Positions 10,101-16,496 of a stretch of DNA of 50,885 nt are shown here, in pieces. Both the position numbers and the translations under genes were made by a program. Numbering within the stretch: the first letter of the stretch is position 1; each line of letters opens with the position of its first letter. The notes below the pieces were generated by a model. That model was not told the DNA's origin and did no database searches. It worked only from the letters and a program-made list of their open reading frames with translations. Origin of the DNA: CAZMGY01 sp964565945 [NCBI: uncultured bacterium]. GTDB taxonomy: Bacteria; GCA-001730085. Location of the stretch: NCBI GenBank assembly GCA_964565945.1, contig CAZMGY010000005.1, positions 1 through 50,885 on the forward strand. Reading direction: 5' to 3'.

Positions 10101-11060
10101 CTGGAAATTAAGCGCAAGCAAGAATTGGAGCGTTTGCAACAGTCTGTTTATGCTGATGAAATGTCGACGATGTTACAGCAAGAGAAGAGGATTGTTATGC
10201 TTTTGGAAAAAGGCAAAGAGTTTTTTGTTCAGGATCAATATCGTTTGGCACGTGAGCATTTTGAAAAAGTGCTCGAACTTCAAGAAGATCATGTGATTGC
10301 ACGCGATTATTTGTATTTAACTGAGGAAAAGTTAGTTAAACGAGCAATGATGGAGGAAAAACACTTAGCAGAGATGCAGTTGTTAAAAATTCGCGAAGAG
10401 CGTGAGGAACGTATTCACTTGGCTAAACAGGCTAAAGAAAAAGTGCGCCTCCAAGAATTAAAAAAGCAAGTGCAAGAAATCGATAGGTTGTTTGGTGAAG
10501 GTAAGGTGGCTTACGAAAAAGGGGAGGTTCAGGTGGCTATCGTTTATTTTGAAAAAATTCTCCAAATTAATTCTAAACATAGACTTGCTTTTGAATATTT
10601 GAATTTGGCAAGACAAAGCTTGCGAACTTTGCAAAGGAACGAATTGAAACAGGTTAATCGTGAAAAACAAGAAGTCTTTCAAAAAGAAGCGGAAAAGTAC
10701 ACAAATGTCCAATTGGCTTACGATAAAGGCCTTATTTATTACAATCGGGGTGAATACGGTCGTGCTTTAGCTTTGTTTAAACGGGTGTGGATGTTAGATC
10801 AAACATTTCCTTATTTGACAAAAGTCCAGGAATATATAGAAAATATCTCTCAACGAAAAATGTTGGCGAACACATCCTCTCCGAATCAGAATTATTTAGC
10901 AGAGTTGTACGAGAATGGTAAGGATAAGTTTATTGCGGGTCAATGGCAAGAGGCTTTTTCGACTTTTCAAAGTGTTTCTAATATTGATGCTCATTACAAA
11001 TCTGTTCAAATGTATCTGCAAGTGGCCCAAGGTGAAATTCAGAAGGCCAGAGCGGCCTAA
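4176..11060 (+). CDS. Giant exported TPR-repeat protein (2294 aa)
   Basis: The N-terminus (MKKSYVFLLLIGFVAQSAIL) is a signal peptide, so the protein is probably exported to the periplasm or beyond. The rest holds about 24 TPR-like units with the consensus [LF]YEKGKxxYRxxxYxxAxxxFExVxxLxPNHRYAxxYLxR. They are spaced irregularly by charged or Pro/Ala/Gln-rich linkers of 20-120 residues. No enzymatic domain is visible. Units 8 and 9 and their linkers derive from a recent 246-bp tandem duplication (6426-6917). TPR arrays bind proteins, so a scaffold or envelope-assembly role is likely, but the partner is unknown. It is followed 17 nt later by a second exported TPR gene, so the two probably form an operon. 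The start is supported by the signal peptide, although the ribosome binding site is poor. Confidence 0.9.
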   Translation: MKKSYVFLLLIGFVAQSAILFPFEREQDIPRIVQNERQLMLHFMQGKGFFKNSNYEQAREEFLRVIQINSDYRPAYEYLERIQDIAIQKSQEEQERRAYMNRALDMMDTVKEKLRLPSDEDLFYQLTESEQKKLDGYVGDNEFSKMIEEQRLTVLNKAKQIKKDIDKVLEERQKSDVMRNVAGRDEAFMVQGFEPYTRENATMKENVERVAEAQEEMDANFFFNRRQKIESFYQRGVQAYKLRDYPLAKDMFEKVLKLEPGYRYAQDYHESSTSQLMIKEIQERKNRKLLKRARRNRKPRVQEPIEIVSQNRALEESSAVAEQMSQAFEERKGALLTGHRDELLATGIKAMEMKDYNKAMEIFEQILRYDPKDRSAEKYRQKILVHISEKEEAVLEALSQVQNMAFEESMSPATPKVDLDPNADFQANEALVDVVAKQRRVVELYEKGKHFYRQKNYTAALQHFRELELLDPAHRYVRKYMHRCEHLLNIGRKEVPRLDPAKLYAQGVKHFKNKEYRLAARRFWDVLKLNPQHRKAQKMLKKALSPLDMGIKTLLSEISAAEEVRSKPQAIEAMPAPKLPTITGEEDPETLYEKAKQLYRAGKYKQVIPLFETLVSLLPKDPHVERFLELSRKKFVKAGGQVKEVVPELVAKFKSQATSDLSLDPSNNLSAANAISPKFTVHYEKGKALFRQGQYKEAILEFEKAVKLVPNHRYAPRYLQRSKEKMQAQGKVAVASAQEMSPQDKEFKTNYEEGKYLYRQGQYAQAEPFFEKAVELKPNHRYASRYLERNKEKQAEKQAISQPLASPSLPAAGVATPQAEKQSVNEETFNRFYEEGKRLYRQGQYAQAGPFFEKAVELKPNHRYASRYLERSKEKQAEKQAISQPVASPSPPTPAIAIPQAEKQSVNEETFNRFYEEGKRLYRQGNYLEAIGQFEEAVKLNFNHRYAPRYLKRSREKWAERQEAQKERLATSETQAPAPAQQVVTEEQKNSKKLYEQGTTMYREGRYAEASDIFEQVVALEPNHLYAGGYLLRSKEKVSAAESRAQGASNPIVVTALTKSSPASSDVAEDSARLYEQGKTDFRQENYKGAIEKFKRVVLLDPNHRYVRRYLKKSEERFAEQKKNDVQTALYQDKQTDGVALGQKERFTAGEGVLEFRVNRNVGIIELSQEAAEILEFRSTQNKFVRVVGKEDFEAEEDLMMFERETSMEDYVEEPGEHVDIVLAEGDKKVAMKEARKRVRAVDVPVVAKRAKQKVLKKSNRKSRKAYFSGLKLYKRCNYKRAAIEFDKAVAFDEDNSLAQRYLVLSSQELKKKGITFKSEYLPENLSKVVQFKQPSVEEVKSVFEDAKPIMERVPISTDGSQDNYEVVKTVQMTDPAVLIKRKQQRENVKKIYTKGVEAYEAKDYETALVLFEQSSVMAPKNKSVLKALRLTKQKLSAAAKAKQMATQREEEKKVSQKIDVIYVRAKELFREKKYQEAYVIFKDVIAQDPKHYFAQKYFVKSREELIALGVDPEKKSIAMHQKALLTEEADMASRLFEKGKRNFEKKLYERAVKEFYVVKLMQPDHRHTCKYLNRSVKHIELSRWMDMKDNLDENFKKSPYYATQREGYALSRSDQKNIDSFITKGLRHYRRQEFEKALLFFDKARDIDPYYGELSIWKTNARYLLDILEHKINGEMEQVKVKSEFVLKTDPDNALAKKYATLGELELQFYKDEHKVLNQFQEELRQLKNKRTRQEKLVRAFQEAKILHEKGRYMEALNGFEDVLAQDPTNTYAMTFAKYARQRIQEKKKLELEMRKVEELQRAVEIQQEVKVYDYYERVEQAQAGMAIVATGEIPIKQPLDTNPDAVEKMTASEKAQAFVDKGKSAYLRGEYDKSVALLEKAIEMDDGANRDEIQIYLEQSIKKRECQKVPFISPRELTEEEKQIMLRNELMRKGRSLFYRNKYELAITQFEKVLGVEPGFEMAQKYMELVNKKLEIKRKQELERLQQSVYADEMSTMLQQEKRIVMLLEKGKEFFVQDQYRLAREHFEKVLELQEDHVIARDYLYLTEEKLVKRAMMEEKHLAEMQLLKIREEREERIHLAKQAKEKVRLQELKKQVQEIDRLFGEGKVAYEKGEVQVAIVYFEKILQINSKHRLAFEYLNLARQSLRTLQRNELKQVNREKQEVFQKEAEKYTNVQLAYDKGLIYYNRGEYGRALALFKRVWMLDQTFPYLTKVQEYIENISQRKMLANTSSPNQNYLAELYENGKDKFIAGQWQEAFSTFQSVSNIDAHYKSVQMYLQVAQGEIQKARAA
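6426..6917 (+). repeat. Two tandem 246-bp repeats inside the giant TPR gene
   Basis: The copies at 6426-6671 and 6672-6917 are nearly identical. The start of a third copy runs from 6918 and diverges within about 35 nt. The period of 246 bp equals 82 codons: one TPR unit of about 40 residues plus one Ala/Pro/Gln-rich linker. Keeping to a whole number of codons preserves the frame, so unit number could vary between strains by slippage or recombination. Confidence 0.9.
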
Positions 11061-11077
11061 GCAATTAAGGAGGAGGA

Positions 11078-13345
11078 GTGAAAAAAATCATTGTTTGGGG
11101 AGTACCCCTTCTTTGTGTACCTTCTATAGCTGTGTTTGCACAAAATGTTATAACAACAGGTGTTGTTGATATTTTCCAAAAACAGTCTATAGTCTCTTCC
11201 GAGTTTAAAAAAGCGGAGGACTTTTTTGAGGAGGGCAAAAGGCTTTATAACGAGAAATCTTATGGCTTTGCGATCAAAATGTTTCAAAAAGCTTTAGCCT
11301 TAGACCTTACGCATACGACAGCTCAGAAATACATTCAGTTATGCGAGCAAAATATTGCTTGGCAAGAGCAAGAGTCTCTGGCTTTGTTAGATATAAAGCG
11401 TAAGGAAGAGGAATTAAATCGTCATAAAAAATTAGAATCTTGGTTGGAGAGTGGGATTCACCATTACAAATTGAAGAAGTATGATCTTGCGCTGATTGAG
11501 TTTGAAAAAGTTCTTAAATTTAAGCCCAATCACACCGTGGCGAAAAAATATATAGATGAAACTAAAAGAAAACTCAATGTTTTGGGATTGCAGCAGATAT
11601 CCGAGATTTCGAAACGTGAACGCCTGGATCAAATGATTGCCAAAGAAAAGAAAATTGAACAATTGGGGCAAAGAGGGATTGATTTGGTTAAACAACGTCA
11701 ATTTGAATTGGCCTTGAACACTTTTAAAGATCTTGTGATGTTAGATCCTCATAATACTTGGGCGCAGGAGTATATCGACCTTTGTGAACAATGTTTAGAT
11801 TGGGAAACCAAAGAAAAAAAAATGCAGCTAGAGCTCGATCGTAAATATGTTTTGAACGAAGAGCGACAACGCACGGAGTTGTTGCAAAAGGCGCAAGCTT
11901 TTTTTGAGGAAGGTAAAGGGGCTTTTAAAGAGAAACGGTACCAAGAGGCGCTTGAGTTATTCCAAAAATCATTGGATTTTAATGTTGAGCATGAGTTGGC
12001 TCACAACTACCATAAGTTAACCTCCAAAATTATAGAAGAAAAACACTTGAGTGACTTAAGATACTTTAATCAAGTTAAAGAAAGTGCCACACGTGAGATA
12101 CATTTGGATCAGATGATGCAAACACATCTTGAGAACGAAAAGATGCTTGAACGCGGTCAAAAGCTTTTTAATGAACAAAAATTTTATCCGGCCTTAGAGT
12201 TCTTTCGTAATGTGGCCAAACGTTATTCCGAAAATAAAATGGTTCACGATTATATTCGTTTATGTGAGAAATCGATTGAATATAACCGTAAAAAAATTAA
12301 GGCCCAAGCTGATATGGCTCAAGTTTTGCTAAGGTACAAAAATATTGAGTATAATTTGAACCAAGGAAAAATGATGCACGAACAGGGTAAGTACGAGGTG
12401 AGCACCGAGCTTATGAAAAAGGTGCTTCAAGATGTACCTAATCATGCCTTAGCACTTAAATGCATTGAGCTGAACTATAAGTGCCTGGAGCTAGATAAAG
12501 AGCGTGAGAAAGTTCAGCTAGAGCAAAAAGAGTGGATGTTGCAAGAAAAAGAAAAAATGCTCGAAGATCAAAAGAATAGCGGCTTTATTGAACAGAATAT
12601 TAGCAAAGGTATGGCCTTTTTCGAATCTAAGCAATACCATCTAGCTTCGCAACGGTTTGAGGTTGTGTTAAGTAAAGTGCCTGACCATCGTGTGGCTCAA
12701 GAGTATTTTAAGTTATGTGAACGTTACTTGGTGATTAAAGAGAATAAGCATCTAGAAAAAATTGCCCAAGTTAAAAATAGTCTAGAGCAAAAAAGTTTAG
12801 CCTATTTTAATGATGGTAAAGAATTGTTTGCTCAAAACAAATATCGGGAAGCTATTCAGAAGTTTTCTAAAGCATGGGAGTTAAGTCCAGATGCCGCTAT
12901 AATGACGGAGCTTCAGACATATGTCGAGAAATCTTTTAAGCAACTTGAGCTAATGAAACAAAGGAAAAAAAAGGTGGAGAATGAGAAAAAACAACGCCAA
13001 TACACGGATCTTTACCGTCAAGGTGTGGTGTTGTTTGAAACAAAGAATTACCAGGGAGCTATCGCTTATTTTCGCAAAGCCTTGGCTCTTTCTCCCAAAA
13101 TGAAAGACGGAGCTCTCAAGGGCTACATCGAGAAGTCGTACAAAGGGATTGATGAAGAGAAAAAACATGAACAACGCAAAAAGCTAGCGATCAAATATCG
13201 ACAAGGTATGGATTCTTATCGTTCAGAAAAATGGGAAGACGCTTTGAAATACTTTAGCGAAGTTCACATTGTTGATCCTAAATTCGAAGATGTACGGCTT
13301 TATCTTAAGCTTGCTCAGAAGCAAATAGAAGCCTCTCAAGAGTAG
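11078..13345 (+). CDS. Exported TPR-repeat protein (755 aa)
   Basis: The start is GTG at 11078, preceded by a strong AAGGAGG (11067-11073) 17 nt after the giant TPR gene, so co-transcription is likely. The N-terminus MKKIIVWGVPLLCVPSIAVFA is a signal peptide ending in a typical VFA-Q cleavage site. Ten TPR-like units follow, for example FFEEGKRLYNEKSYGFAIKM and LYRQGVVLFETKNYQGAIAY. They are separated by long Lys/Glu-rich, probably coiled-coil helices. The unit consensus matches the giant neighbour, so the two are related by duplication and may form one complex. No catalytic motif is visible and the partner is unknown. Confidence 0.9.
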   Translation: MKKIIVWGVPLLCVPSIAVFAQNVITTGVVDIFQKQSIVSSEFKKAEDFFEEGKRLYNEKSYGFAIKMFQKALALDLTHTTAQKYIQLCEQNIAWQEQESLALLDIKRKEEELNRHKKLESWLESGIHHYKLKKYDLALIEFEKVLKFKPNHTVAKKYIDETKRKLNVLGLQQISEISKRERLDQMIAKEKKIEQLGQRGIDLVKQRQFELALNTFKDLVMLDPHNTWAQEYIDLCEQCLDWETKEKKMQLELDRKYVLNEERQRTELLQKAQAFFEEGKGAFKEKRYQEALELFQKSLDFNVEHELAHNYHKLTSKIIEEKHLSDLRYFNQVKESATREIHLDQMMQTHLENEKMLERGQKLFNEQKFYPALEFFRNVAKRYSENKMVHDYIRLCEKSIEYNRKKIKAQADMAQVLLRYKNIEYNLNQGKMMHEQGKYEVSTELMKKVLQDVPNHALALKCIELNYKCLELDKEREKVQLEQKEWMLQEKEKMLEDQKNSGFIEQNISKGMAFFESKQYHLASQRFEVVLSKVPDHRVAQEYFKLCERYLVIKENKHLEKIAQVKNSLEQKSLAYFNDGKELFAQNKYREAIQKFSKAWELSPDAAIMTELQTYVEKSFKQLELMKQRKKKVENEKKQRQYTDLYRQGVVLFETKNYQGAIAYFRKALALSPKMKDGALKGYIEKSYKGIDEEKKHEQRKKLAIKYRQGMDSYRSEKWEDALKYFSEVHIVDPKFEDVRLYLKLAQKQIEASQE

Positions 13346-13360
13346 CTTATTGATTCCGTA

Positions 13361-13678
13361 TTAAATAGCCAAATAGTCCTTAAAAGGATTATCGGCATCA
13401 ATAAGTAGGGTCACATTGGAGTCGTGCTTAAAAAGGTCTTCTTTTTGCATGCTTTCCATGAGCTTTTTGTTGGGGTAGTTGATGGTTTTTTTGAGTATTG
13501 GGTTACTTTCAATGAGGGTGACTGTTCCGAGAATTGTGCCATAAGACCCTAGCGTGTTGTCGATATTTTTTGGATCAAGTAGTAGCTCGGAGGTTTTTTT
13601 CAAGATAGTTTGGTTTGCATGGAAACAGTTGCAGACTCCAAAAGTGAGGTAAACGGTTAATGTGTGCCATTTTTTCAT
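13361..13678 (-). CDS. Small exported protein of unknown function (105 aa)
   Basis: The N-terminus MKKWHTLTVYLTFGVCNCFHA looks like a signal peptide with a weak hydrophobic core; the mature part would be about 84 residues and soluble. I do not recognise the family. It faces the TPR operon tail to tail with a 15-nt gap. There is no Shine-Dalgarno sequence before the ATG, and the region upstream leads into the tRNA-Pro promoter on the other strand. It could be a real small secreted factor; coding support is length, the signal peptide and lack of an overlapping gene. Confidence 0.55.
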   Translation of the reverse strand: MKKWHTLTVYLTFGVCNCFHANQTILKKTSELLLDPKNIDNTLGSYGTILGTVTLIESNPILKKTINYPNKKLMESMQKEDLFKHDSNVTLLIDADNPFKDYLAI

Positions 13679-13726
13679 AGTTAGTAGTCTAACACAATGT
13701 AATTCTTTAGATCAGTTTTCTTTTTC

Positions 13727-13756
13727 TTGACTATTTAAGGGCTTCTTAACTATAAT
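13727..13756 (+). promoter_or_regulatory. Promoter of tRNA-Pro
   Basis: TTGACT (13727-13732), an 18-nt spacer and a perfect TATAAT (13751-13756). Predicted transcription start is near 13763, about 11 nt before the mature tRNA. Confidence 0.75.
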
Positions 13757-13773
13757 ATTGATCTTGTTATTAG

Positions 13774-13848
13774 CGGGGCGTAGCGCAGCTTGGTTAGCGC
13801 GCCTGCCTTGGGAGCAGGAGGTCTCCAGTTCGAATCTGGGCGCCCCGA
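13774..13848 (+). tRNA. tRNA-Pro (anticodon TGG)
   Basis: A complete cloverleaf can be drawn. The acceptor pair is CGGGGCG/CGCCCCG with discriminator A. The anticodon stem CCTGC/GCAGG closes the loop CTTGGGA (anticodon TGG), and the T arm contains GTTCGAATC. CCA is not encoded. Confidence 0.95.
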
Positions 13849-13911
13849 TAAAAATTTTTTGCGTGTGCAATAACACAAATAAGGCCGAGGCTTTAGTTAG
13901 GTATTTTGTGT

Positions 13912-13957
13912 TGCTAGCTTAGCTGGATAGAGCAATGGATTTCTAATCCGTAGGATT
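13912..13957 (+). pseudogene. Broken copy of tRNA-Arg (TCT)
   Basis: The D arm and anticodon arm (loop TTTCTAA, anticodon TCT) closely match the intact tRNA-Arg 100 nt downstream. The T arm and the 3' acceptor strand are missing; after 13957 the sequence no longer resembles a tRNA. It is most likely debris from a duplication, or an excision scar of a tRNA-targeting element. Confidence 0.7.
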
Positions 13958-14010
13958 CTTTAGAGGAACGAAGCCGTAAGATAAGCACTGCCTAGGAAGA
14001 GAAAGATTTT

Positions 14011-14084
14011 GCGCCAGTAGCTCAGCTGGATAGAGCAACGGGTTTCTAATCCGTAAGTCCTAGGTTCGAATCCTAGCTGGCGTA
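14011..14084 (+). tRNA. tRNA-Arg (anticodon TCT)
   Basis: Acceptor GCGCCAG/CTGGCGT, anticodon stem ACGGG/TCCGT around loop TTTCTAA (anticodon TCT), T arm CTAGG-TTCGAAT-CCTAG, discriminator A. CCA is not encoded. Confidence 0.95.
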
Positions 14085-14107
14085 CTATAGAATTAAAAGT
14101 GATTTGT

Positions 14108-14185
14108 GGTGGGTGTAGCTCAGCTGGTTAGAGTGCTAGATTGTGGCTCTAGTTGTCGCGGGTTCGAATCCCGTCATCCACCCCA
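14108..14185 (+). tRNA. tRNA-His (anticodon GTG)
   Basis: An eight-pair acceptor, GGTGGGTG/CATCCACC, includes the extra G(-1):C73 pair diagnostic of tRNA-His. The anticodon stem CTAGA/TCTAG closes the loop TTGTGGC. CCA is encoded at 14183-14185, unlike tRNA-Pro and tRNA-Arg next to it. Confidence 0.95.
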
Positions 14186-14332
14186 TTTTACATTTTCCGA
14201 GTACAAATCTTCATAATACCCTTGGATATATTTATAATTTAAAAATGAGATTTACTTGTTGTGAAAATATAAAAAAATCTTCTTCGCAGTGTATTAAAAG
14301 GATTTTGATGTTAAAATGTCTAGCCATTGTCC

Positions 14333-14581
14333 TTATTGTTTAATATTTCGTTCTACTTTCTTTTTCCAATAATCCTTATTAGAGGCGGGCATTCTACAAT
14401 GTAAAGAGCAACCATGCCAAAAACAAGAATCAATAAAAACAACTAATTTATATTTTTTTATCGCCAAATCTGCCTTGCCCAACAAGTTTTTAACATTACC
14501 TCTAAACCGCAAACCATTTTTCCAAAGATTTTTTAATATTTCATTTTCTAATTTAGTATGAGAAGAACTTATTGACTGCAT
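14333..14581 (-). pseudogene. vsr: Truncated Vsr-type (very short patch repair) endonuclease
   Basis: The 82-residue frame covers the first two thirds of a Vsr DNA mismatch endonuclease: a TKLENEILKNLWKNGLRFRG helix segment, GKADLAI with the catalytic-type Asp, then FIDSCFWHGCSLHC and DYWKKKVERNIK. Full-length family members are about 130-150 aa. Here a stop follows ERNIKQ and no continuation is convincing in any frame, though one shifted frame reads NKDNG for a few codons. Vsr normally accompanies a cytosine-5 methyltransferase, and none is present. It lies in an AT-rich zone of mobile debris and is probably inactive. Confidence 0.7.
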
Positions 14582-14601
14582 TCGCTTTCTTCTAATATCT
14601 T

Positions 14602-15069
14602 TTTATTGATGTTAAAGGCAATAAAGGCAAAGTTTTTGATTTAATCGTGCAAAGAACCCAAATCAAAGGACAAAGGGAGATGTATTTAGACATGAATATG
14701 GATAATACCAATGACACAGACCAAAGTCTTGCGATTGGTATGTATGTCTATCGCATGATTGCCACTAACTTTGAGGGTTTAAATAACAGTGAGATTGTAT
14801 ATTTTTACAATCAAAGAGCGGAGGATAGTGAAAATCGTATTAAAGAGTTAAAAGATGATTTTGGGGCAAAACAAATGTCTTGTAGCAATTTTGCTGCCAA
14901 TGCTTTGTATTTTAATATTTGTAGTTTTTCTTATCATCTGTTCGCCCTAATGCGTCAACTAGTGCCGCTTGAATTTGTCAACAAAAGAGCAAAATATGTG
15001 CGTCACCGTTTTTACAACATCGATGCCAAAGTAATCCAGCATGGTAGACAGATAATGATTAAATGCTAA
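14602..15069 (+). pseudogene. 3' remnant of an IS1380-type DDE transposase
   Basis: An open frame of about 155 codons begins abruptly after a stop at 14593, next to the truncated vsr. It encodes the C-terminal part of a DDE transposase of the IS1380 group. The family hallmark is YFYNQRAEDSENRIKELKDDFGA, in two overlapping stretches (YFYNQRAEDSENRIKE and ENRIKELKDDFG), followed by the ALMRQLVP, KYVRHRFYNIDAKVI and HGRQIMIK stretches. Full-length transposases of this family are about 430-480 aa, so the first two thirds, with the first catalytic Asp residues, are missing. No matching terminal inverted repeats were found around it. Confidence 0.75.
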
Positions 15070-15087
15070 GCACAATACCACGGCTTG

Positions 15088-15123
15088 TTTAAGCATGTGT
15101 TAAGATAAGTTAAGATGCTTAAA
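15088..15123. repeat. Inverted repeat downstream of the IS remnant
   Basis: Perfect 9-bp arms TTTAAGCAT (15088-15096) and ATGCTTAAA (15115-15123) with an 18-nt loop that itself carries two TTAAG words. There is no T tract directly after it, so it is not a clear intrinsic terminator. Confidence 0.6.
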
Positions 15124-15597
15124 TTATTCTTAACATAAATTAATATATTTATATTACTGACAAGACTTTTTTACTAAGGAGGGCAAAGTTTGCTTAAAAA
15201 TAGAAAAATCAGTGAAAAACGCTCTGAATTAAATGGACAAAAGCATTAGGCAATTGATTGTTGGTGAAATCATAATATTTAAGTGAAAAAATAGTGGTTA
15301 AGTGGTTTTTTACGTTGAAAAAACTATTTTTGTGGTGTTGGTGGTTTTTATTTTTGGATTTGGGTAATATATTAAATATTGATTGTTTATCTAATTTTAA
15401 ACAAAAAAATCAAACAATTTTCAATAAACAGGTGCTAACATTGTCTACCCAGTGACCCCAAAAGATAAAAATAGTGTAAGTCACCCTGCAATACTCCCTA
15501 AATTAAGTTCAAGTAAAAGTAGAGTTTTTTTGATTTTTAGTTAGCATACCAGCCCTCTCATCGGGAGTTAACTGCCCTAGATAATTTTCCTATCATT

Positions 15598-15620
15598 AAA
15601 AAAAAAGGGGGGGGGGGGGG
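15598..15620. repeat. A9-G14 homopolymer tract
   Basis: Nine A (15598-15606) run directly into fourteen G (15607-15620). It lies in non-coding DNA 57 nt from tRNA-Ser. Tracts of this length are slippage-prone, and sequencing error in the exact length is possible. Confidence 0.9.
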
Positions 15621-15676
15621 AGAGCAACAGAATTAAGCCAGCAAGATTACTAGCTGTCTAGGCGTTTTGGTGTCAA

Positions 15677-15766
<90 letters not shown>

Positions 15767-15996
15767 AACAATCCAACAGATTAAATATTTTACCATAAAA
15801 GCCCAAAAAGGGAATGAGTTCTTACAGAATGCAAGGTTAAAATAGTGCCACTAAGAGCGCTAAAAAAACCCAAAATCGCACCTATTATTTGGGGGGAAGA
15901 TTACCGTGAAAAACAGCATTGGTGACGTAGGGGTGGGGCTGTTCTTGTTATTATGATAGAATAGTTAGAGCAAAGACGTGAGAATAAGGTGCTATT

Positions 15997-16491
15997 ATGA
16001 GAGAAGTATTAACATATCCTAACGAAGAGTTGCGTCAGACTTCGAGACCTGTCGAGGATTCTGAGTTTGGTCGGCCGATGGAAGAGTTTATTGAAGAGTT
16101 ATACACCCTTATGGATCAAGAAAATGGTGTTGGTTTGGCTGCTCCTCAAGTAGGTGTTTACAAAAATATTTTGGTTTACAAAACCATGGGTGAAGATGAA
16201 GAAACCAAGGCCTACTTGATTAATCCTAATATTGTGGAAACCGAAGGCAAGACACTGGTCGAAGAAGGTTGTTTGAGTATTCCTGGCGTATTTGCCAAGG
16301 TTCCTCGTGCTGTTAAAATTACCGTGGAAGCGCAAAACATCGAAGGTGAAACCTTTTGCAAGACCACTGATGTGTTTTCGGCGGTTATTATTCAGCACGA
16401 AACCGACCATTTGTTTGGCAAACTTTTCATTGATCGATTGTCTTTAATTAAGCGCAAGCTACTGTTAGCGCAATACAATCAACAGAATTAA
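15997..16491 (+). CDS. def: Peptide deformylase
   Basis: Removes the N-formyl group from nascent proteins in the cytosol. All three family motifs are present in 164 aa: GVGLAAPQVG, EEGCLSIPG (metal-ligand Cys) and QHETDH (two metal-ligand His and the catalytic Glu). The length is normal. AAGGTG lies 6 nt before the ATG. It is 5 nt upstream of fmt, the enzyme that adds the formyl group it removes, followed by rsmB: a common def-fmt-rsmB operon. No clear promoter was found in the 230 nt between tRNA-Ser and this gene. Confidence 0.97.
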   Translation: MREVLTYPNEELRQTSRPVEDSEFGRPMEEFIEELYTLMDQENGVGLAAPQVGVYKNILVYKTMGEDEETKAYLINPNIVETEGKTLVEEGCLSIPGVFAKVPRAVKITVEAQNIEGETFCKTTDVFSAVIIQHETDHLFGKLFIDRLSLIKRKLLLAQYNQQN

Positions 16492-16496
16492 TCCCT

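Larger units (their letters stand above)
15070..15676. other. 607-nt AT-rich non-coding stretch
   Basis: No credible gene is visible on either strand. It contains a hairpin (15088-15123), a 46-codon TTG-started frame I do not trust (15315-15455), a short GTGAC/GTCAC inverted repeat near 15452-15485, and a homopolymer tract (15598-15620). It is best read as decayed mobile DNA between the IS remnant and tRNA-Ser. Confidence 0.6.

Noticed and set aside
4176-13345. CRISPR or other short regular repeat array in the TPR genes
   Set aside because: The periodicity is at protein level with degenerate DNA, and units and linkers are both translated.
14143-14343. 66-codon frame on the plus strand
   Set aside because: It begins inside tRNA-His and runs into the vsr remnant; no coding signal.
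15315-15455. 46-codon TTG-started frame with a hydrophobic N-terminus
   Set aside because: Extreme A/T bias alone explains the Leu/Phe/Trp-rich start, and there is no ribosome binding site.
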